Of a DNA stretch of 61,405 nt, positions 50,469 through 59,433 are shown in pieces. A model generated the notes under the pieces. The model saw only the letters and a list, made by a program, of their open reading frames with translations. It had not been told where the DNA came from and ran no database searches. The position numbers were made by a program, and so were the translations under genes. Numbering within the stretch: position 1 is the stretch's first letter; every line of letters begins with the position of its first letter. Source of the stretch: an uncultured Cardiobacterium sp. (GTDB taxonomy: Bacteria > Pseudomonadota > Gammaproteobacteria > Cardiobacteriales > Cardiobacteriaceae); the NCBI RefSeq assembly GCF_938028825.1, contig NZ_CALIZP010000049.1, forward strand, positions 1-61,405. The letters run 5' to 3'.

Positions 50469-51566
50469 TCAGTCTTCGCCCCACACTTCTTTGGCGATTT
50501 CTTCCACCAGCCGCACTTTCGCCCATTGCTGCGCTTCGGTCATGATGTTGCCTTCTTCGGTGGAGGCAAAACCGCATTGCGGGCTCAGGGCGAGTTGTTC
50601 AAGCGGCACGATTTTGGCGGCTTCGGCGATGCGCGCTTTCACGGCGGCCTTGTCTTCCAGTGCGGGGAATTTGGAAGTGATCAGCCCCAGGACTATGCGG
50701 CCTTTGTGCGGGTTGTCGTTGAAATATTTCAAAGGCTCAAAGCCGCCGGCGCGGTCGGTGTCGTATTCGAGGAAATAGCCGTCATACGCGGTTTGCCCGA
50801 AAAGTTCGGGGGCGACGGGGTCGTAGGCACCGCTCAAAAGATAAGACGATTTGTAGTTGCCCCGGCAGATGTGGGTGGTGATGGTCATGTCGGCGGGTTT
50901 GCCGGCGAGGATGGCCTGTACGTTTTCCAGTGCGTAGCGTTTGCTATCGGCAAAGTCGAAATCGGGCTTGCCGTAGTTGTTGCACAGCGTGCCCCAATAG
51001 ACGTCGTCGATTTGCAGGTAGCGGCAGCCTGCGTCGTAAAAGGCGCGGATGGCGTCCCGGTAGGTTTGGCGCACGTCTTCGGCAAAGGCCTGTTTGCTTG
51101 CATACACGCCGGTGTCCCAGATGAAGGGATACATCAGCTGGTTGGGGCTGGGGATGGTGTACTTGACGATGCCGCGACCGCCGACGATTTCGGCCAGCGC
51201 TTGATAGTGCCGGATAAACGGATGTTCCGGATTCCACGATACTTTGCCGTTGCAGCGGGTGTTGTATTTGCGGACTTCGGTGTCTTTGAAGGCGTAGGCC
51301 TGTTCGGGGATGAAGCCTTCGATGCCGTTGAGGTTTTCGAGGAAGTCGATGTGCCACCAGGAGCGGCGGAATTCGCCGTCGGTGAGCACCTGGATGCCGG
51401 CGTCGAGCTGGTCTTGCACCAGCTTGGCGATTTCCCGGTCTTCCACGCGGGTGAGCGCGTCGCGGCTGATGTTGCCGGCGGCGAAGTCGGCGCGGGCCTG
51501 TTTGAGGGCGGCGGTACGCAGATAGCTGCCGACGGTGTCGGCGTGCAGGGGGAGGGTTTTGTGCAT
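50469..51566 (-). CDS. MetE C-terminal-like methyltransferase (YxjG/YxjH type)
   Basis: 365 aa corresponding to the catalytic half of cobalamin-independent methionine synthase, without the N-terminal half (full MetE is about 755 aa). Zinc ligands are seen in THICRGN (His, Cys), FLEYD (Glu) and LSPQCGFAS (Cys). HADTVGSYLR and VLTDGEFRRSWWHIDF are typical of the YxjG group. It probably transfers a methyl group to a thiol such as homocysteine; the methyl donor is not known. Has its own terminator. Confidence 0.87.
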   Translation of the reverse strand: MHKTLPLHADTVGSYLRTAALKQARADFAAGNISRDALTRVEDREIAKLVQDQLDAGIQVLTDGEFRRSWWHIDFLENLNGIEGFIPEQAYAFKDTEVRKYNTRCNGKVSWNPEHPFIRHYQALAEIVGGRGIVKYTIPSPNQLMYPFIWDTGVYASKQAFAEDVRQTYRDAIRAFYDAGCRYLQIDDVYWGTLCNNYGKPDFDFADSKRYALENVQAILAGKPADMTITTHICRGNYKSSYLLSGAYDPVAPELFGQTAYDGYFLEYDTDRAGGFEPLKYFNDNPHKGRIVLGLITSKFPALEDKAAVKARIAEAAKIVPLEQLALSPQCGFASTEEGNIMTEAQQWAKVRLVEEIAKEVWGED

Positions 51567-51641
51567 GAGGCAATCCTTAATGGAAGTGGGGGCGTCATGC
51601 TAGCGGGTTGTGGCGGGATTGTGCAAACGGGCTTTCCCCCA

Positions 51642-53795
51642 TCAGTCAATCTTTGCCCGTTTCAGCCGCATCGCGTTGCCCAGCACCGACACGGAACTCA
51701 ACGCCATCGCCGCCCCCGCGATGATGGGGTTGAGGTAGCCGAGCGCAGCGAGCGGGATGCCCAGCACGTTGTAGATGAAGGCGAAAAACAGGTTTTGTTT
51801 GATGTTTTTCAGGGTGGCGCGGCTGATGAGCAGTGCGTCCACCAGCTGGTTGACGCTGTGCTGCATCAGGGTGGCCGAGGCGGTATGCGCGGCGACATCC
51901 GCGCCGCCCTGCATGGCGAAGCTGACATCGGCGGCGGCGAGGGCGGGCGCGTCGTTGATGCCGTCGCCGACCATCGCCACCACTTTCCCTTCGCCTTTGA
52001 GCGCCTGCACGGCGGCGGCTTTGTCGCGCGGACTCATGTTGCCGCTGGCGTGGGTGATGCCGAGTTGCGCGGCGATGTGGCTGACGGTGCTTTGCGTGTC
52101 GCCGCTCATGATGTAGGTGGCGATGCCGTGCGCGTGCAGGCGGGCAATGGCGGCGGCGCTGTCGGCTTTCGGGGTGTCGGCGAGGGCGAAGGCACCAAGC
52201 GGGCGCCCGTCCACGGCGACGGCGACGGTGCTGGCCGTCTGCCAGACGGTGCCGAGGTCGGCCGGCAGAGTGAGGCCGCAGTAGTCGGGTTTGCCGACTT
52301 TGACCGTGCCGACGTCGGCAATCTGCGCGCGGATGCCCGCGCCGGCGTCGGTTTTGGCATCCAGGGTGGCCGGCAGGTCGAGGCCGCGCGCTTGCGCCGC
52401 CCGGATGATGGCGCGGGCGAGCGGGTGTGCGGCGTGCTGTTCGACGGCGGCGGCGAGGCGGTAGAGGTTGTCCGCGTCGCCGGCGGGGGCGTACTCGGCA
52501 ACAATGTCGAGTTTTCCCTCGGTCAGGGTGCCGGTTTTGTCGAGGACGACGGCGTTGACGTGCGCGGCGGCCTCCATCGCGGCGGCGTCCTTGTAGCGGA
52601 TGCCGCGCTGCACCGCTTTGCCCATGCCGACCATGATGGCGGCGGGGGTGGCGAGGCCGAGGGCGCAGGGGCAGGCGATGACGAGGACGGCGACGGCATG
52701 CATCAAGGCGCGCGTCCAGTCGCCCTGTATCAGCCAGGTGAGGATGAAGGTGGCGCAGGCGATGGCGACGACGGCCGGCACGAAAACGGCGGCGACTTTG
52801 TCGGCGATGCGCGCAATCGGTGCCTTGCTGCCCTGCGCTTCGGCGAGCGCGTTCATCATGTCGCCCAGCAGCGTTTGGCTGCCGAGCTGGGTGGCGCGGT
52901 AGATGATGCTGCCGTCGTTCATCAGCGCGCCCGCCAACACGCGGCTGCCCGCTTCCTTCGCCTCAGGCCGCGATTCGCCGGTGAGGTGGCTTTCATCCGC
53001 CCAGCCGCTGCCGCTTTCCACTATGCCGTCGGCGGCGATGCGCTCGCCGTGGTTGGCGCGGATGCGGTCGCCGATTTGCACCTGATACAGCGGCAGGGTT
53101 TGCCAGACGCCGCCGCGCTCGACCGTAACCTGCTGCGGGGTGAGTTTGAGCAGGAGGCCGAGGCTGTTCAGGCTGGATTTCTTGGTGCGGTGTTCGAGAT
53201 ATTTGCCCAGCGAGACGAAGCCGATGACCATCACCCCCGCCTCGAAGTAGATTTGTCCGTGCGCGTGGCCGCCGTGCGGCGCGAGGAAGAGCATGGCGGC
53301 GGAATAGAGGTAAATCGCGCCGGTGCCGATGCTGACCAGCACATCCATGTTGGCGAGCCCGCCCCGGATGCTCGCCCACGCGCTTTTGTAAAACGGCACG
53401 GCGAGCCACAGTTGCACCACGCTCGCCAGCGCAAACTGCCACAAAGGCGGCAGCATCCAATCGTGTCTGCCGACCATCATCCCCGCCATGCCGATGAGAA
53501 ACGGGACGTTGATGGCAAAGAGCAGCCACAGCCGCCAGCCGATGTGTACGGTTTCTTCGGGCTGCGGCAGCGCGTCTTCCGTTTTTTCCCGCGCGCCGTA
53601 GCCGGTTTTCTCAATGATTTTGACGATGTCGGCGGCGGACGCCTTGCCGTCGTCAAACACCACCTGCGCCTCCTCGCTGGCGAAATTCACCCCCGCCGAT
53701 GCGACGAAATCTTTTTTATTCAGCACCTTCTCGATGCGCGAAGCGCAGGCCTGACAGGTCATGCCTTCGATCTGGAAGCGGATTTTTTGTTGCAT
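51642..53795 (-). CDS. copA: Copper-exporting P1B-type ATPase
   Basis: 717 aa. One N-terminal heavy-metal domain with GMTC14-QAC17, eight predicted membrane helices, the ion site ACPCALGLATP (about residue 373), the phosphorylated Asp in DKTGTLTEG (about 416), the HP motif in AAHPLARAI and the hinge GDGINDAPAL. Exports Cu(I) from the cytosol. The ATG at 53795 starts directly before the metal domain. It follows copZ, beyond a terminator. Confidence 0.95.
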   Translation of the reverse strand: MQQKIRFQIEGMTCQACASRIEKVLNKKDFVASAGVNFASEEAQVVFDDGKASAADIVKIIEKTGYGAREKTEDALPQPEETVHIGWRLWLLFAINVPFLIGMAGMMVGRHDWMLPPLWQFALASVVQLWLAVPFYKSAWASIRGGLANMDVLVSIGTGAIYLYSAAMLFLAPHGGHAHGQIYFEAGVMVIGFVSLGKYLEHRTKKSSLNSLGLLLKLTPQQVTVERGGVWQTLPLYQVQIGDRIRANHGERIAADGIVESGSGWADESHLTGESRPEAKEAGSRVLAGALMNDGSIIYRATQLGSQTLLGDMMNALAEAQGSKAPIARIADKVAAVFVPAVVAIACATFILTWLIQGDWTRALMHAVAVLVIACPCALGLATPAAIMVGMGKAVQRGIRYKDAAAMEAAAHVNAVVLDKTGTLTEGKLDIVAEYAPAGDADNLYRLAAAVEQHAAHPLARAIIRAAQARGLDLPATLDAKTDAGAGIRAQIADVGTVKVGKPDYCGLTLPADLGTVWQTASTVAVAVDGRPLGAFALADTPKADSAAAIARLHAHGIATYIMSGDTQSTVSHIAAQLGITHASGNMSPRDKAAAVQALKGEGKVVAMVGDGINDAPALAAADVSFAMQGGADVAAHTASATLMQHSVNQLVDALLISRATLKNIKQNLFFAFIYNVLGIPLAALGYLNPIIAGAAMALSSVSVLGNAMRLKRAKID

Positions 53796-53860
53796 GGAAT
53801 GTTCCTCTGTGAATGGTTGGGCGCATCTTGGGGCTTGACGCAGGGTCAGGGTCAAGCAGA

Positions 53861-53884
53861 AAAAACCCCGCCGGGCGGCGGGGC
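53861..53884 (-). terminator. Terminator between copZ and copA
   Basis: On the minus strand CCCCGCC-GCCC-GGCGGGG (53866-53883) followed by T6. It would make the short copZ message more abundant than copA, or copA has its own start. Confidence 0.8.
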
Positions 53885-53890
53885 GTCTCT

Positions 53891-54100
53891 TTACAGGGAG
53901 GCGTCGTAACCGCCGTCTTCCACGGCGGCAATCAGCGCGTCAACACTGGTCTTCGCCGCATCGAACGCCACCTCGGCGCGCTTGTCGGCGAGGCTCACCG
54001 CCGCGCTTGCCACGCCGTCCACGCCTTGCAGGATTTTCGTCACGCTTGCCACGCAGCCGTTGCAGGTCATGCCGTCGATATTCAAAGTGATATGTTGCAT
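53891..54100 (-). CDS. copZ: Copper chaperone, heavy-metal-associated domain protein
   Basis: 69 aa single HMA domain (MQHITLNIDGMTC13-NGC16), which carries Cu(I) in the cytosol and delivers it to CopA and CueR. It is the first gene after the MerR-type promoter and divergent from cueR. Confidence 0.94.
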   Translation of the reverse strand: MQHITLNIDGMTCNGCVASVTKILQGVDGVASAAVSLADKRAEVAFDAAKTSVDALIAAVEDGGYDASL

Positions 54101-54163
54101 AAAAACCTCGCTAAATCAGAAGGAAAAAGAAACGCGCGCTTGTGGGTACCCGCGTCGGGCGGC

Positions 54164-54194
54164 ACTATAAACCTTTACCCACAGAGAAGGTCAA
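54164..54194 (-). promoter_or_regulatory. CueR-type (MerR family) promoter for copZ-copA
   Basis: On the minus strand the -35 TTGACC (54194-54189) and the -10 TATAGT (54169-54164) are separated by exactly 19 bases, the over-long spacer typical of MerR-family promoters. The spacer region contains a dyad with arms ACCTT (54171) and AAGGT (54187-54191), 21 bp in total, as in CueR operators. Confidence 0.85.
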
Positions 54195-54198
54195 CCCT

Positions 54199-54651
54199 AT
54201 GCATATCAGCGATGCCGCCCGCGCCAGCGGCCTTTCCGCCAAACAAATCCGCGATTACGAAAAACGCGGCCTGCTCGCCCCCGCCGCGCGCAGCGCCGCC
54301 GGCTACCGCAACTACGACAGCGCCGACCTCGCCCGCCTGCATTTCATCCGCCACGCGCGCGCCGTCGGCTTCTCCCTGCACGACATCGCCACCCTGCTGC
54401 GTTTGCAGGAAAACCCCGGGCGGCACGCGGGCGAAGTGAAGGCGCTTACCGCCGCGCACATCGCCGCCCTGCGCGCGCGAATAGACACCTTGCAGGCGAT
54501 GGTGGCGGAATTGCAGCGCTGGCACGACGCCTGCCACGGCGATGCCGCTCCCGATTGCGCGATTCTCGACGGTTTGCAGCGGGAAGGTGCCGATGCGGGC
54601 GGGGCGGCGCTTGTTGTTGAATCGCCCGGAAACGGGAATACCCCCAAATAA
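54199..54651 (+). CDS. cueR: MerR-family copper-responsive regulator CueR
   Basis: 150 aa. The N-terminal winged helix is MHISDAARASGLSAKQIRDYEKRGLLAPAARSAAGYRNY; a long dimerisation helix follows. The metal loop is DACHGDAAPDC (about residues 115-125), with two Cys spaced as in CueR. It should activate copZ-copA by untwisting the 19-bp spacer promoter in the shared 98-base region. The start at 54199 is the standard MerR start. Confidence 0.92.
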   Translation: MHISDAARASGLSAKQIRDYEKRGLLAPAARSAAGYRNYDSADLARLHFIRHARAVGFSLHDIATLLRLQENPGRHAGEVKALTAAHIAALRARIDTLQAMVAELQRWHDACHGDAAPDCAILDGLQREGADAGGAALVVESPGNGNTPK

Positions 54652-54764
54652 TCTGCCCGCCACCGCGATTGGCAGGCGGGAGCCTGCCCCGCGCACGCCG
54701 TGTTATTTCCCGGCATTGGCATAGCGGCAAGCAGAAGCAGGCAGCTTGCTTGCCGGGACGGGCC

Positions 54765-55898
54765 TCACAGAAACGCATCCAGCACGTTGTTGAGCAGGGC
54801 GAAACCGCGCGCGGTGGTTTGCAGGCGCTGGTCAATATCCGCTTCCAGCAGGCCTTGCGCCACGAGTTTGTCCAGCGTCGGGCGGAGGTCGTCGAGGCTG
54901 AGGGCGGTGCGTTCCGTCAGGCAGGCGGTCGGCACGCCGTCTTTCAGGCGCAGGGCGTTCATCATGAATTCAAAGGCCTGTTCGTCGCGGGCGACGGTAA
55001 GCTGCTGGTCGCTATACGGGTTCCCGCCCGTTCCCGCCGCTTTTTGGTACGCCGCCGGGGCGCGGTATTTGCTGCGGCGGGTGATGATGCCGTCCCGCGT
55101 CTGTTTGCCGTGCGCGCCTGCGCCGATGCCGAGGTAATCGCCGTATTGCCAGTAGTTGAGGTTGTGGCGGCAGGGTTCGCCCGCACGCCAGGCCGAGGTT
55201 TCATACTGGCGGTAGCCACCCGCCGTCAAGAGGGCGCTGCCCGCTTCGTAGATGTCGATTTGTGTGTCGCTGTCGGGGAGGACGGGCGGGTTGGCGTAGA
55301 ACGCGGTATTCGGTTCCAGGGTGAGTTGGTACCAGCTGATATGCTCCGGGGCGAGGGCAATGGCCTGGCGCAGGTCATCCAGCGCGCCGGCGACGTCCTG
55401 CCCGGGCAGGGCAAACATCACATCCAGGTTGATGCGGGCAAAGCCCGCCTGCCGCGCGAGGGTAACGGCGCGCACCGCTTCGGCACTGCTGTGGATGCGC
55501 CCCAGCGCCTGCAACTGCGCATCGGCAAAGCTCTGCACACCGATGGAGAGGCGGTTCACGCCCGCCGCACGGTAAGCGGCGAATTTTTCTTGCTCGAAGG
55601 TGCCGGGATTGGCTTCCAGGGTGATTTCGCAATCGGCGGCAAGCGGGGCGAGGCGGGCGATGCCGTCCAGCAGGCTGCCAACCGCCGCGCCGCTCAACAG
55701 GCTCGGCGTGCCGCCGCCGATGAAGATGGAGTAGATGGGGCGGCCGTCGTAATCGGCGGCGAAGTCGGCGAGCAGGTGGCGGATGTAGGCCGTTTCATCG
55801 ATCTGCCCGCGCAGGGCGTGTGAGTTGAAGTCGCAGTACGGACATTTGCGCACACACCACGGGATGTGGATGTAGAGGCTTTGCGGAATGGGGTTCAT
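54765..55898 (-). CDS. hemW: Heme chaperone HemW (radical SAM)
   Basis: 377 aa. The radical-SAM motif is C15-VRK-C19-PY-C22 followed by DFNSHAL, with IFIGGGTPSLL and LEANPGTF and INLDVMFALPGQ. HemW-type: the fourth-Cys features of true coproporphyrinogen oxidases (HemN) are absent. It binds heme and hands it to membrane proteins. The ATG at 55898 overlaps the stop of the nuclease gene (ATGA), so its translation is coupled to the restriction-modification pair upstream. Confidence 0.92.
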   Translation of the reverse strand: MNPIPQSLYIHIPWCVRKCPYCDFNSHALRGQIDETAYIRHLLADFAADYDGRPIYSIFIGGGTPSLLSGAAVGSLLDGIARLAPLAADCEITLEANPGTFEQEKFAAYRAAGVNRLSIGVQSFADAQLQALGRIHSSAEAVRAVTLARQAGFARINLDVMFALPGQDVAGALDDLRQAIALAPEHISWYQLTLEPNTAFYANPPVLPDSDTQIDIYEAGSALLTAGGYRQYETSAWRAGEPCRHNLNYWQYGDYLGIGAGAHGKQTRDGIITRRSKYRAPAAYQKAAGTGGNPYSDQQLTVARDEQAFEFMMNALRLKDGVPTACLTERTALSLDDLRPTLDKLVAQGLLEADIDQRLQTTARGFALLNNVLDAFL

Positions 55899-56467
55899 GG
55901 TGTGGCGGCACACAGGCGGAAGAGTTGGGCGAAGTCTTTATTCATGTCGCCGTAGCGGAATTCGTGGTTGGGGGTTTCGTAAGGGAATTTGGCGTAGCTG
56001 TTTTGGGTGACGACGGGGTAGCGGCTGATCTGCGCACCGCTGATCCAGCCGTAAAAGGCGACGAGGCCGAGGGTGAAATCGACGAGGCCGACCACAACGT
56101 AATTTTTGCTGGCGGGATGTTGTTCCTGCGGGTAGCCGTAGGTCCAGTGATCGTTGGGCAGGTTGGGGGTGGATTTTTTCGCCACTTTGACGTCGATGGT
56201 TTTGCCGTGAATGGCGACGTCGAAGGCGTCGCTGCGCGCCCGGCTGAAATCGGTCGTGTCTTCTTGAAACGGGATGCGCTGGCTGTGCAGGAAATGGCGG
56301 AAGGCCGCTTCGCCGAGGCAGCCGATGGCGGCTTTTTCCAGCCGCAGCTCGTCGTCGTAGCCGAAGCGGGAATAGAGTTGCTGCGCCAGCATTGCTGCCG
56401 CCTTGCTCTGCGCGTAGCGCCAATGGGCGGCGAAGCGGAAGCCGTTGTCGCGGCCGATGAGGAGCAT
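55895..56467 (-). CDS. Small PD-(D/E)XK nuclease, likely restriction endonuclease
   Basis: 190 aa. The residues fit a PD-(D/E)XK core: E53 in CLGEAAFRHFL, D83 in FDVAIHGK and D92-V-K94 in TIDVKVAKK, spaced as in Holliday-junction-resolvase-like nucleases. The C-terminal half is beta-rich and aromatic with no recognised target domain. It starts one base after the methyltransferase stop and ends overlapping hemW, so it is probably the cognate restriction enzyme. Target site unknown. Confidence 0.75.
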   Translation of the reverse strand: MLLIGRDNGFRFAAHWRYAQSKAAAMLAQQLYSRFGYDDELRLEKAAIGCLGEAAFRHFLHSQRIPFQEDTTDFSRARSDAFDVAIHGKTIDVKVAKKSTPNLPNDHWTYGYPQEQHPASKNYVVVGLVDFTLGLVAFYGWISGAQISRYPVVTQNSYAKFPYETPNHEFRYGDMNKDFAQLFRLCAATP

Positions 56468-56468
56468 G

Positions 56469-57995
56469 TTATGTCTCCCCGTCGCCGATTTTCAGCACAC
56501 GGAAGCCGCCGTCCCAGTTGGCGGGCAGTGGCTGTCCGTCGGCGGCGGCAGTCTGGCGGATGGCAGCGGCGGCGCGGCGCAGGCGTTCTTTGCCGATGTC
56601 GGCGATGGTGCGGTAGCCCGCCTGGCCGGCGGCGGAGTGGTGCGGCGTCCGTTCTGCCAGTTGCACCATGATGAAGCGGCGGTTGCCGCCGTCGGCGGCA
56701 TTCAGTTCCATCACCGCGTGCGCCGTGGTCGCCGAGCCGGCGAAGAAGTCGAGGATGAGGCCGTCTTTGCCGACGTTGGTGTTGATGAGGTAGCGCAGGA
56801 GCGAGAGCGGCTTGGGGTAGAGTTTGTCGGAGAAGTTCGGGGTAAAGAGTTTGTCCAGCTCGCTGCTCGCGTTTTCGTTGGTGCCGACGCCGCAGTCGCG
56901 GTTGAGCAGGTTCCAGCTTTTTTCCGCCGCGTAGGCGGCTTTTTCGTAAGACGGCGAGAAGGCGCGGCTCTGGATGAAGACTTGCACCCCGGCGCGCAGT
57001 TGCGCGTCCAGATAGGGCTGCGTCCACTTGAATTTGCCGCGCAGGTGTACCGGGCGGGTGAAGACGCCGCCCTTGACGGCGGTTGCCTGTTCCAGCGCGA
57101 TGTCGTAGGCGCGGGTGCCGTACATCCCCGCCGGGTAGGTGCCGTCGGGCAGTCCGGTGCGGGTGAGGTAGGCGGGGAAGACGAGGCGGCCGACGGCGTT
57201 GCTCTGGTTCATCAGGCCGTTGCTGCTTTTCGCCGCTTTCACCGTGCCCCACAGCGGCACGTCTGCCTTTTTCTGGTAGGCGAGGATGTATTCGCAGGTT
57301 TTTTTGGTTTTGCGGGAGAGGTTGGCCGGGGTCGTCGTTTTCTGCCAGCTGAAGAGTTCGATGAAGTTGGCGGCGCCGAAGAGTTCGTCGGCGATGAGTT
57401 TCAGGTTGGCCAGTTCTTTTTCGCTGATGGAGATGAAGAGGACGCCGTCGTCGGCGAGCAGGGGCCGCGCCATTTTCAGGCGGCTGTACATCATGGTCAG
57501 CCAGTTGGCGTGCAGGCGGCCGTCGTGTTCGTGGGCGTCGCCCGTCCGCCGGCGGAGGCGGCGGCGGTAGGCGTGCCGGCTTTCGGCGAAGTTGTCGTTG
57601 TAGATGAAGTCGTTGCCGGTGTTGTACGGCGGGTCGATGTAGATCATTTTCACCCGCCCGGCGTAATCCGCCTGCAACAGTTTCAGCGCGTCGAGGTTGT
57701 CGCCTTCGATGAAGAGGTTGCCGGTGCGCGCAAAATCGACGCTTTCCGTCGGGCAGGGGCAGAGGCGGTACGCAGGCGGGGCGGCGGCGGCGCGCAGGGC
57801 GGCGCGCTTGCCCGGCCAGTCGAGGTGGTAGCGCTCCGCCGTGTCTTCGATGAACGCGCCCGCCAGTTCCCGGCGCAGCAGGTCGAGATCCACGGCGGGC
57901 GCGGCGTGGCCGTGCGCGTCGCGGCTTTCGCGGATGCAGTGCGGGAAGAGGGCGGCGATTTTCGCCAGCGCAGGGTTGTCGTGTCCCGTCATCAT
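56469..57995 (-). CDS. Beta-class DNA adenine methyltransferase, type III Mod-like
   Basis: 508 aa. The catalytic DPPYN is at residues 121-125 within VKMIYIDPPYNTGNDFIYND and the SAM motif FFAGSATTAHAVMEL is at about 415, the beta order (motif IV before motif I). GRLHANWLTMMYSRLKMA and DDGVLFISISEKELANLK match type III Mod proteins. Type III Mods are usually partnered by a Res helicase of about 900 aa, absent here. It ends at GFRVLKIGDGET, where type III Mods often continue. It starts 15 bases after the cysS stop. Confidence 0.88.
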   Translation of the reverse strand: MMTGHDNPALAKIAALFPHCIRESRDAHGHAAPAVDLDLLRRELAGAFIEDTAERYHLDWPGKRAALRAAAAPPAYRLCPCPTESVDFARTGNLFIEGDNLDALKLLQADYAGRVKMIYIDPPYNTGNDFIYNDNFAESRHAYRRRLRRRTGDAHEHDGRLHANWLTMMYSRLKMARPLLADDGVLFISISEKELANLKLIADELFGAANFIELFSWQKTTTPANLSRKTKKTCEYILAYQKKADVPLWGTVKAAKSSNGLMNQSNAVGRLVFPAYLTRTGLPDGTYPAGMYGTRAYDIALEQATAVKGGVFTRPVHLRGKFKWTQPYLDAQLRAGVQVFIQSRAFSPSYEKAAYAAEKSWNLLNRDCGVGTNENASSELDKLFTPNFSDKLYPKPLSLLRYLINTNVGKDGLILDFFAGSATTAHAVMELNAADGGNRRFIMVQLAERTPHHSAAGQAGYRTIADIGKERLRRAAAAIRQTAAADGQPLPANWDGGFRVLKIGDGET

Positions 57996-58010
57996 GGGCG
58001 GCGGGCGGGG

Positions 58011-59366
58011 TTATTCATAGCGCCACTCGGTGCCGTGCGCGGTGTCTTTGAGGATGATGCCCTGCGCGGCGAGTTCGGCACGGATGGCGTCGGCGCGGGC
58101 GTAGTCTTTCGCCGCTTTGGCGGCGTTTCTTTCGGCGATGCGGGCGGCGATGGTCGCTTCATCAAGACTGCCTTCGCCTTTGAGGTAGGCGGCGGGGTCT
58201 TGTTGCAGGATGCCGAGGCGATCGCCGAGTTGTTTCAACGTCGCGGCGAGGTGTTTTTCGCCGCTGTTGATGCGCCGCGCGAGGTCGAAGAGGACGGCGA
58301 AGGCTTTCGGTGTATTGATGTCGTCGTTCATCGCTGCTTCAAAGGCGGCGACGGCGGCGGTGTCCGGTGCGCCATCGGGCGGCTGTTTGTCGAGGGCGGT
58401 GTAGAGGCGGGTCAGCGCTTTTTTCGCTTCATCGAGCGCGGCGTCGCTGTAATTGAGCGGGCCGCGATAGTGGCTGGCGAGGATGAAGGTGCGCAGGGTT
58501 TCGCCGTCGTAGTGCTTAAGCACGTCGCGCACGGTGAAGAAGTTGCCGAGCGATTTGCTCATTTTTTCGTCGTTGATTTGCACGAAGCCGTTGTGCAGCC
58601 AGTAGTTGACGTGTTTGTGGCCGCAAGCACCTTCGCTTTGCGCGATTTCGCATTCGTGGTGCGGGAATTTGAGGTCCATGCCGCCGCCGTGGATGTCGAA
58701 GTGTTCGCCGAGGGCGGCGGCGCTCATCACCGAGCATTCGATGTGCCAGCCGGGGCGGCCTTGGCCCCAGGGGCTGTCCCAGGCGGGTTCGCCCGGCTTC
58801 GCCGCTTTCCACAGCACGAAGTCGAGCGGGTCGTTCTTCGCTTCGTTCACCGCGATGCGCTCGCCGGCGCGCAGGTCGTCGAGGCTGCGGTTGGCGAGTT
58901 TGCCGTAGCCGGGGAAGCTGCGCACGGCGTAGTACACGTCACCGTTGTCCGCCGCGTAGGCGTGGCCTTTTTTGATGAGCGTTTCAATCAGGGCAATCAT
59001 GCCGGGCACGGCGTCGGTGGCGCGCGGCTCGTCATCAGGCGGCAGGCAGCCTAGCGCTGCTTCGTCTTCGTGCATGGCGGCGGTGAAGCGCTCGGTGAGG
59101 TCGGCGATGGGCTCGCCGTTTGCGGCGGCGCGGGCGATGATTTTGTCGTCGATGTCGGTGATGTTGCGCACGTAATGCAGCTCATAACCGAGGGCGCGCA
59201 GGTGGCGGGCGATGGTGTCGAAAACGACCATCACGCGCGCATGGCCGATGTGGCAGTAGTCGTACACGGTCATGCCGCAGACGTACATGCCGATTTTCCC
59301 TGCGTGCAGCGGGTGGAAGGGTTCTTTCTGGCGGCTGAGGCTGTTGTAAATCTGTAATGCGCTCAT
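58011..59366 (-). CDS. cysS: Cysteinyl-tRNA synthetase
   Basis: 451 aa class I synthetase. MYVCGMTVYDYCHIGHARVMV holds the zinc Cys and HIGH; the other zinc ligands are in HIECSVMS and FPHHECE; KMSKSLGNFF is the KMSKS loop. It charges tRNA-Cys. First gene of the cysS - methyltransferase - nuclease - hemW run, all on the minus strand with no gaps over 15 bases. Confidence 0.97.
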   Translation of the reverse strand: MSALQIYNSLSRQKEPFHPLHAGKIGMYVCGMTVYDYCHIGHARVMVVFDTIARHLRALGYELHYVRNITDIDDKIIARAAANGEPIADLTERFTAAMHEDEAALGCLPPDDEPRATDAVPGMIALIETLIKKGHAYAADNGDVYYAVRSFPGYGKLANRSLDDLRAGERIAVNEAKNDPLDFVLWKAAKPGEPAWDSPWGQGRPGWHIECSVMSAAALGEHFDIHGGGMDLKFPHHECEIAQSEGACGHKHVNYWLHNGFVQINDEKMSKSLGNFFTVRDVLKHYDGETLRTFILASHYRGPLNYSDAALDEAKKALTRLYTALDKQPPDGAPDTAAVAAFEAAMNDDINTPKAFAVLFDLARRINSGEKHLAATLKQLGDRLGILQQDPAAYLKGEGSLDEATIAARIAERNAAKAAKDYARADAIRAELAAQGIILKDTAHGTEWRYE

Positions 59367-59433
59367 GGTGCTGTGTTTCCCGGATTGTAAAGTTTGTTAG
59401 TATAAACGCCCCTTGAAACCTAAGGAAAAACCC

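Noticed and set aside
55895..57995. Complete type III restriction-modification system
   Set aside because: The methyltransferase resembles Mod, but no Res helicase is present; only a 190-aa PD-(D/E)XK protein follows.
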